Shown one piece after another: positions 59,136-64,000 of a DNA stretch of 64,000 bases. Each line of letters starts with the position of its first letter. Within the stretch, counting starts at the first letter, position 1. Source of the stretch: Actinacidiphila fildesensis (GTDB taxonomy: Bacteria; Actinomycetota; Actinomycetes; Streptomycetales; Streptomycetaceae); the NCBI RefSeq assembly GCF_042652185.1, contig NZ_JBHSIX010000006.1; one strand, written 5' to 3'. The translations under genes were made by a program, and so were the position numbers. Under the pieces are notes generated by a model that was given only the letters and a program-made list of their open reading frames with translations, searched no databases and was not told the origin of the DNA.

Positions 59136-60995
59136 GTGACGAATCATCAGCAGGGCCCGGTGCCCGCCACCGTGGCGGACACCTCGGCCCCGGATCCTGA
59201 GATCTTCCAGCCGCTGACGGACGACGACCCGAAGACCGTCGCCGGATACCTGCTCAGCGCCCGCTTGGGCGCCGGCGGGATGGGCAAGGTCTACCTCTCC
59301 TACACGCCCGGCGGCCGGCCGGTGGCGATCAAGGTGATCCGCCCCGAGTTCGCCGAGGACCCCGAGTTCCGCCGCCGGTTCCGCCAGGAGGTGCTGGCCG
59401 CCCAGCGCGTGCAGGGCCTCTACACCGCGCCGGTGATCGACAGCGACACCGAGGGCCCGCACCCGTGGCTGGCCACCGCCTATGTGGCGGGGCCCTCGCT
59501 GCACGCGGCGGTCGCCGACCACGGCGCGATGCCGGTGCCGACCGTGCTGCTGCTCATCGCCGGGATCGCCGAAGCGCTGCAGGTGATCCACCACGCGGGC
59601 ATCGTGCACCGGGACCTCAAGCCGTCCAACGTGCTGCTCGCCGTCGACGGACCGCGCGTCATCGACTTCGGCATCGCGCGGGCCGCCGACACCACCGCGC
59701 TCACCAGCACCGGTGTCAGCATCGGCACCCCGGCCTTCATGTCCCCGGAGCAGGCGGCCGGCACGAGCTGCACACCGGCCACCGACATCTTCGCGCTGGG
59801 CCAGATCGCGGCCTTCGCGGCGATGGGCGGCGCCGCCTTCGGCGACGGGCCCTCGCACGGCGTGCTCTACCGGATCGTGCACGAGGAGCCGGACCTGTCC
59901 GAGCTGCCGGGCGAACTGCGCGAGATCGTCACCCGCTGCCTCATCAAGGACCCGACCCTCCGGCCGTCCACCGCCCAGATCATCGCGATGTGCGGCCAGG
60001 CGTCCAAGGACCCGGCGCTGCGCCGCCCGGACGGCTGGCTGCCGCCGTCGTACGCCGCCGACCTGACGCAGGCGGCCGCCCCGGCGCCGCAGCCGGTCCA
60101 GCCCGCCGCCCCGCAGCCGGCTCCGCCGGCGACCCCGCAGCCGGGTTATCAGCCCACGCAGGCGGTGCCGCCGACCGCGCCCCCGCTCCACCCGCCGACC
60201 CAGCCGGTGAACCACCAGCCCGTCCACCCGCAGCAGGCCCAGCCGCAGCCCGGCCTCCCGCAACAGGCCCACCCGCAGCAGTTCCCGCAGCAGGCGCAGC
60301 CGATGCAGCACCCGCAGCAGCCCCGGCCCCCGATGGGCGGCTACGCGTACCCGCCCACCAACGGCCCCGGCAGGCCCGGGGGCTTTCTGCCCCTGCCGCC
60401 GAAGAAGAAGCGGACGGGTCTGGTCGTCGCGGGCGTCATCGTCGCGCTCCTGGTCGGCTCCGCCGTGTACTCGGCCATCAACAAGGGGGACGACAAGAAG
60501 TCGTCGAGCAACCAGAGCACCAAGACGCCGTCCGCCACCGGCGGCACGACCGGGAACCAGACCGGGCAGAGCTCGGCCCCGGTGGATCCCAAGCCCGCCT
60601 CGTACACCGGCCTCAACATCCCCGGCGGCTACACGTTGACGTTCGCCGACGAGCCTCCGCGCCCGGAGAAGGCGGATGTGAACTACGAGGGGGACTTCGG
60701 TTACGCGCCGGATCACATCTCCGGCACGCACGTCGCCACCAACAGCAGCAAGAACACCCTGGCGCTCGTGATGCCCGGTGAACCCGCGACCCTGGCCGGC
60801 TGCCGCGCCAACACGCGGTACGCCACGAGCATCCTGAAGGAGACGCTTACCAAGGGTTCGAAGATCTGCGTGACGACCGAGTCGGGGCACATCGGCCTGG
60901 TGACCATCCGGGGTTTCGGGTCGGAGCACACGGACAGCGAATACGTCACCGTGGATCTGACCGTCTGGCGCAACGCCGTCGTACCGCGGAACTGA
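59136..60995 (+). CDS. Transmembrane Ser/Thr protein kinase
   Basis: A 619-residue Hanks-type kinase. The cytoplasmic domain (about residues 37-295) has glycine loop LGAGGMGKVYLSY, Lys66 in VAIK, catalytic Asp160 in HRDLKPSN, DFG at Asp177, and MSPEQ. A Pro/Gln-rich linker covers about residues 305-420, with repeated PQQ and HPQQ. A membrane segment is at about 427-447 (GLVVAGVIVALLVGSAVYSA). The outer part of about 170 residues has no PASTA repeat and two cysteines. GTG 59136 is preceded by AAGGGGCAGAC. It sits between mocA and an unknown gene. A 23-bp duplication covers its stop. Confidence 0.9.
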   Translation: MTNHQQGPVPATVADTSAPDPEIFQPLTDDDPKTVAGYLLSARLGAGGMGKVYLSYTPGGRPVAIKVIRPEFAEDPEFRRRFRQEVLAAQRVQGLYTAPVIDSDTEGPHPWLATAYVAGPSLHAAVADHGAMPVPTVLLLIAGIAEALQVIHHAGIVHRDLKPSNVLLAVDGPRVIDFGIARAADTTALTSTGVSIGTPAFMSPEQAAGTSCTPATDIFALGQIAAFAAMGGAAFGDGPSHGVLYRIVHEEPDLSELPGELREIVTRCLIKDPTLRPSTAQIIAMCGQASKDPALRRPDGWLPPSYAADLTQAAAPAPQPVQPAAPQPAPPATPQPGYQPTQAVPPTAPPLHPPTQPVNHQPVHPQQAQPQPGLPQQAHPQQFPQQAQPMQHPQQPRPPMGGYAYPPTNGPGRPGGFLPLPPKKKRTGLVVAGVIVALLVGSAVYSAINKGDDKKSSSNQSTKTPSATGGTTGNQTGQSSAPVDPKPASYTGLNIPGGYTLTFADEPPRPEKADVNYEGDFGYAPDHISGTHVATNSSKNTLALVMPGEPATLAGCRANTRYATSILKETLTKGSKICVTTESGHIGLVTIRGFGSEHTDSEYVTVDLTVWRNAVVPRN

Positions 60996-61029
60996 TCGCC
61001 GCCGGACCGCGGAACTGATCGCCACCGGA
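60984..61029 (+). repeat. 23-bp duplication over kinase stop
   Basis: CCGCGGAACTGATCGCC is repeated at 60984-61000 and 61007-61023, so the unit is 23 bp (second copy ends ACCGGA instead of GCCGGA). The first copy contains the kinase stop codon TGA, and the second repeats PRN-stop downstream. It is a recent tandem duplication. Confidence 0.88.
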
Positions 61030-61117
61030 ATTGTCGCCAAGTCGCTTGCCGCACAAGGAAGTTGGCGCGGATTTCGTCGTCCGTATGGCGTCCCGCGCAT
61101 CGGTTCGCGTTAACTGA

Positions 61118-61146
61118 GCGCGCCCCGGACCCGCTCCGGGGCGCGC
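61118..61146 (+). terminator. Terminator after kinase
   Basis: GCGCGCCCCGGA and TCCGGGGCGCGC form a perfect 12-bp stem with a 5-nt CCCGC loop about 120 bp after the kinase stop. Confidence 0.78.
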
Positions 61147-61192
61147 GCGGGGGCGCTGGGGGGCGCGCTCGCCGAGGTGTGGGAGGTGGGGG

Positions 61193-61570
61193 GTGGGGTC
61201 TGTGAACGATGAGAGTTGTGGTGCGGCCGCACGTACGGCCGCGGACGTCAGGGCGGGGGCCACGTCCGGCGTGGAGGATCCCCGGGTGACGGCGCTGCGC
61301 CTGTCGGTCGCCCGGGTGCGCCGGGAGCTGGCCGGCCTGCGGTCGGAGTTACCGGACCGAGCGATAGCCGAGGACGAACTGGGCGCGCTGGCCAATGCCG
61401 CGGACGCCGGGATCCTGGAGATCGACCGGATGCGGCACTCGCTGCTGCTGGTCGCGGCGGCGCTGGGGTCGGTGAGCGCGCTGGCGGTGGCCCTGGCCGA
61501 GCTGCGCAGGGCCGTCGACCTCTTCGGGTCAGGCGCTGGTGCCGGCCCCGGCGCTGGCGAGGGCGTGTGA
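61193..61570 (+). CDS. Small helical protein (DUF5955-like)
   Basis: A 125-residue protein, all helices: VTALRLSVARVRRELAGLRS, then RAIAEDELGALANAADAGIL and SLLLVAAALGSVSALAVALA. A Gly/Ala tail follows. The text is like a small Streptomyces family (probably DUF5955, from memory) with unknown role. GTG 61193 has GGGAGG 6 nt upstream. The last 42 bp overlap the convergent allR gene. A coiled-coil tendency in the first two helices suggests oligomers. Confidence 0.55.
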   Translation: MGSVNDESCGAAARTAADVRAGATSGVEDPRVTALRLSVARVRRELAGLRSELPDRAIAEDELGALANAADAGILEIDRMRHSLLLVAAALGSVSALAVALAELRRAVDLFGSGAGAGPGAGEGV

Positions 61571-62302
61571 CAGCTGCCGGGCGATGTCCTGCAGGATGGG
61601 GATGATCTTCTCCGTGGCGACCTCGGTGACCCGGCCCGCGGGCCCGGAGATCGAGATGGCCGCGGCGGCGGGGGAGTCGGGGACGGTGACCGCCAGGCAG
61701 CGGACCCCGATCTCCTGCTCGTTGTCGTCCACCGCGTAGCCGGCCTCGCGGATCTTCTCCAGCTCTCTTATGAAATCGTCCGCGTTGGTGATCGTCTTCT
61801 CGGTCGCGGCGGGCATCCCGGTACGGGCGAGCAGCGCGCGGACCTCGTCCGGCGGCACATGCGCCAGCAGCGCCTTGCCCACGCCGGTGGAGTGCGGCAG
61901 CACCCGGCGTCCGACCTCGGTGAACATCCGCATGGAGTGGCGGGACGGCACCTGGGCGACGTAGACGATCTCGTCCCCGTCGAGCAGTGCCATGTTCGCC
62001 GTCTCGCCGGTCGTCTCGACCAGTTCGGCGAGGAAGGGGCGGGCCCAGGTGCCGAGCAGTTTGGCGGAGCTCTCGCCGAGCCGGATCAGCCGCGGGCCGA
62101 GCGCGTACCGGCGGTTCGGCTGCTGCCGTACGTAGCCGCAGTCGACGAGGGTGCGCATCAGCCGGTGGATGGTGGGCAGCGGGAGCCCGCTGCTGGCGGA
62201 GAGCTCGCTCAGACCGACCTCGCCGCCCGCGTCGGCCATCCGCTCCAGCAGGTCGAAGGCACGTTCGAGCGACTGAACGCCTCCTGCGCGGTCTGACGAC
62301 AC
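61529..62302 (-). CDS. allR: IclR-family repressor AllR
   Basis: A 257-residue regulator. The winged helix (about residues 8-65) has VQSLERAFDLLERMADAGGE and SGLPLPTIHRLMRTLVDCGY. The IclR ligand domain (about residues 80-245) has RMFTEVGRRVLPHSTGVGKA and VRCLAVTVPDSPAAAAISIS. In S. coelicolor AllR represses ureide and glyoxylate genes and is released by allantoin-pathway metabolites (from memory). It is divergent from allB across 220 bp holding one AllR-type box, and other boxes lie before gcl, hyi and aceB. ATG 62302 has AGAGGAG 5-6 nt upstream. It overlaps the convergent small gene by 42 bp. Confidence 0.9.
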   Translation of the reverse strand: MSSDRAGGVQSLERAFDLLERMADAGGEVGLSELSASSGLPLPTIHRLMRTLVDCGYVRQQPNRRYALGPRLIRLGESSAKLLGTWARPFLAELVETTGETANMALLDGDEIVYVAQVPSRHSMRMFTEVGRRVLPHSTGVGKALLAHVPPDEVRALLARTGMPAATEKTITNADDFIRELEKIREAGYAVDDNEQEIGVRCLAVTVPDSPAAAAISISGPAGRVTEVATEKIIPILQDIARQLSHALASAGAGTSA

Positions 62303-62431
62303 GTGCGATCTCCTCTGAGCGGTTGGGCGAGCGGTGGATGATGGGGGGAAGCCTACCGGCCGACCTCGGCCAATTGATCTCTTGCGGGCCTTCTCCTGTA
62401 GCTAGCTACGGAGGCTGTGGCGAAATGTGAA

Positions 62432-62446
62432 TTCCGCTTTGTGGAA
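62432..62446. promoter_or_regulatory. AllR-type box in allR-allB intergenic region
   Basis: TTCCGCTTTGTGGAA is a 15-bp imperfect inverted repeat of the same pattern as the boxes before gcl, hyi and aceB (TTCCG-N5-YGGAA). It is single; no second copy is seen at a 21-bp offset. It lies 12 bp before the proposed allB -35. Confidence 0.78.
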
Positions 62447-62458
62447 TCTTACATGCCC

Positions 62459-62506
62459 TTGACGGTTCACCGCCCTGTCCTGCACATTCGTTCAACAGAA
62501 CGTTGA
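62459..62506 (+). promoter_or_regulatory. allB promoter and TCAACA-N3-CGTTGA palindrome
   Basis: TTGACG (62459-62464) and CACATT (62483-62488) are separated by 18 bp. TCAACAGAACGTTGA (62492-62506) follows at the start site and has the same 6-3-6 geometry as the katA and uricase palindromes, with one changed base. The -10 is a weak match. Confidence 0.6.
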
Positions 62507-62522
62507 AATTTGGAGGCCGCAC

Positions 62523-63866
62523 GTGGTGGAAATGGTCCTGCGCTCGACTCGGGTCGTCACGCCCGAGGGGGAGCGCCCGGCCGCGGTCGCGGTCAGCGGC
62601 GGCACGATCGCCGCCGTGTGGGCGTACGACGCCGACGTCCCGGAAGGCGCCCGGCTCGTCGACCTCGGCGACGACGCGCTGCTCCCGGGCCTGGTCGACA
62701 CCCATGTGCACATCAACGACCCCGGACGCACCGAGTGGGAGGGCTTCGCCTCCGCCACCCGCGCCGCCGCGGCCGGCGGCATCACGACGCTGGTCGACAT
62801 GCCGCTCAACAGCATCCCGCCCACCACGACCGTCGAGAACCTCGCCGTCAAGCAGGACACCGCGCGCGGCAAGGTGCACACCGACGTCGGCTTCTGGGGC
62901 GGCGCCGTCCCCGGCAACGTCAAGGACCTCCAGCCCCTCCACGACGCCGGCGTCTTCGGCTTCAAGTGCTTCCTGCTGCACTCCGGCGTCGACGAGTTCC
63001 CGCAGCTCTCCCCGGAGGAGCTGGCGGACGCGCTGACGGAGCTCTCCCGCTTCGACGGTCTGCTGATCGTCCACGCCGAGGACCCCCAGCTCATCGACGG
63101 CGCCCCGCAGCGCGGCGGCCCGCACTACGCGGACTTCCTCGCCTCCCGGCCGCGCGCCGCCGAGAACGCCGCCATCGAAGGGCTCATCACCCTCGCCAAG
63201 CGGTTGAAGGCGCGGGTGCACGTGCTGCACCTGTCGTCCAGCGACGCGCTGCCGCTCATCGCCGCGGCGAAGCGCGAGGGCGTCAAGCTCACCGTCGAGA
63301 CCTGCCCGCACTTCCTCACCCTCACCGCCGAGGAAGTCCCGGACGGCGCCACCGAGTTCAAGTGCTGCCCGCCGATCCGTGAGGCCGCCAACCAGGACGC
63401 CCTCTGGGAGGGCCTGGCCGACGGCACGATCGACTGCATCGTCTCCGACCACTCGCCGTCCACGATCGAGCTCAAGGTCAAGGAGACCGGCGACTTCGCC
63501 GCCGCCTGGGGCGGCATCTCCTCGCTCCAGCTCGGCCTGCCGGCCATCTGGACCGAGGCCCGCCGCCGCGGCCACAGCGTCGCCGACGTCGCCCGCTGGA
63601 TGTCCCAGGCGCCCGCCGCCCTCGTCGGACTCTCCACCAAGGGCGCCATCGCGGTCGGCTACGACGCCGACTTCGCGGTCCTCGCCCCGGACGAAACCTT
63701 CACGGTCGACCCCGCCGAGCTCTACCACCGCAACCGCATCACCGCCTACGCCGGCAAGACCCTGCACGGCGTCGTCCGCAGCACCTGGCTGCGCGGCGAA
63801 CTGATCGCCGAGAACGGCGTCACGAACGAGCCCACCGGCCGTCTGATCACCCGGGAGACCGCATGA
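62523..63866 (+). CDS. allB: Allantoinase
   Basis: A 447-residue amidohydrolase that opens allantoin to allantoate. The metal ligands begin with His61 and His63 in DTHVHINDPGRTEWEG. GFKCFLLHSGVDEFPQLSPE contains the carboxylated Lys. VHAEDPQLIDGAPQRGG, HVLHLSSSDALPLIAAAKRE and CIVSDHSPSTIELK supply further ligands and the catalytic Asp. It lies first in an operon with allantoicase, 4-bp overlap. GTG 62523 has GGAGG 6 nt upstream; GTG 62526 is a possible alternative. Confidence 0.94.
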   Translation: MVEMVLRSTRVVTPEGERPAAVAVSGGTIAAVWAYDADVPEGARLVDLGDDALLPGLVDTHVHINDPGRTEWEGFASATRAAAAGGITTLVDMPLNSIPPTTTVENLAVKQDTARGKVHTDVGFWGGAVPGNVKDLQPLHDAGVFGFKCFLLHSGVDEFPQLSPEELADALTELSRFDGLLIVHAEDPQLIDGAPQRGGPHYADFLASRPRAAENAAIEGLITLAKRLKARVHVLHLSSSDALPLIAAAKREGVKLTVETCPHFLTLTAEEVPDGATEFKCCPPIREAANQDALWEGLADGTIDCIVSDHSPSTIELKVKETGDFAAAWGGISSLQLGLPAIWTEARRRGHSVADVARWMSQAPAALVGLSTKGAIAVGYDADFAVLAPDETFTVDPAELYHRNRITAYAGKTLHGVVRSTWLRGELIAENGVTNEPTGRLITRETA

Positions 63867-64000
63867 CCTCCACGTCCTCGACTTCGTTCACCGGTGATGC
63901 GCGGCCGTTCGGTGGGGGTGATCCGTATGGGGATTATCGTCGTGCGGAGTTGCCGTTCACGGATCTGGTGGATCTGGCGGATCGGCGGTTGGGTGCGGGG
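63863..64000 (+). CDS. alc: Allantoicase, N-terminal part
   Basis: The first 46 residues are present: a short Thr/Ser leader, then FTGDARPFGGGDPYGDYRRA and ELPFTDLVDLADRRLGAG. This is the start of the allantoicase family, which splits allantoate to ureidoglycolate and urea. ATG 63863 overlaps the allB stop by 4 bp (ATGA). From about 63901 the codons end in G or T rather than C, unlike every neighbour. The rest lies outside the window. Confidence 0.88.
   Translation, partial: MTSTSSTSFTGDARPFGGGDPYGDYRRAELPFTDLVDLADRRLGAG

Noticed and set aside
1..64000. CRISPR arrays, insertion sequences, prophage or integrative-element genes
   Set aside because: No regularly spaced repeats, transposase, integrase or phage structural genes were recognised anywhere in the window.

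Overview
The window is high-GC actinobacterial chromosome and almost certainly Streptomyces. Third codon positions are nearly all G or C, GTG starts and ATGA/GTGA stop-start overlaps are common, and several genes belong to streptomycete families (DUF2637, SAV_915-like, PucR, MsiK-type sugar importers without their own ATPase). No insertion sequence, prophage, CRISPR array or replication origin was seen. The first gene (DUF2637) and the last (allantoicase) are cut by the window edges.

The core is a dispersed purine and ureide catabolism locus. At 3.1-11.8 kb lie a PucR regulator, the three subunits of xanthine dehydrogenase, an AzgA-type purine permease and an XdhC/CoxI molybdenum-cofactor chaperone. 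At 36.5-42.9 kb lie glyoxylate carboligase, a zinc-ribbon protein of unknown role, a catalase, tartronate semialdehyde reductase and hydroxypyruvate isomerase. At 43.0-48.8 kb lie two small genes, OHCU decarboxylase, hydroxyisourate hydrolase, uricase, an 8-oxoguanine deaminase-like enzyme and a urate/xanthine permease. At 56.6-64.0 kb lie malate synthase, a MocA-like cytidylyltransferase, a Ser/Thr kinase, an IclR regulator (AllR), allantoinase and the start of allantoicase. Together they take oxidised purines to urate, allantoin, allantoate and then glyoxylate plus urea. Glyoxylate then goes to glycerate through Gcl/GlxR or to malate through AceB. Catalase sits where uricase makes peroxide.

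Between these blocks are accessory genes. An iron-linked FhuF-type reductase has an iron box. A secretion and uptake island at 13.0-20.5 kb holds a GH16 enzyme with a CBM3 domain, a GH20 hexosaminidase, a sugar ABC importer and a GntR repressor. A scar at 21.0-21.5 kb is followed by three tandem class II tRNA genes. Then come an MFS transporter, a GH27 alpha-galactosidase, a complete pqqABCDE operon, a LysE exporter, a LuxR regulator facing two acyl-CoA synthetase genes, and a TetR/FAD-monooxygenase pair. At 48.8-56.4 kb are a TMEM175-like channel, a peptide transporter, two acetyltransferases and an operon for a nuclease-fold protein plus a Tat-exported phospholipase C.

The most informative signals are regulatory. 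Three glyoxylate-side promoters (gcl, hyi-glxR, aceB) each carry two 15-bp inverted repeats whose centres are exactly 21 bp apart, and the allR-allB intergenic region carries one copy, which outlines an AllR regulon. A second palindrome, TCAACA-N3-TGTTGA, overlaps the -35 elements of both the catalase gene and the uricase operon and recurs with one change before allB. The uricase operon promoter also predicts a leaderless transcript. Two long hairpins flanking the catalase gene share a 15-nt loop sequence while their stems differ by compensating changes. At 21.2 kb the C-terminal ends of a divergent TetR/monooxygenase pair are fused back to back, the trace of one deletion.
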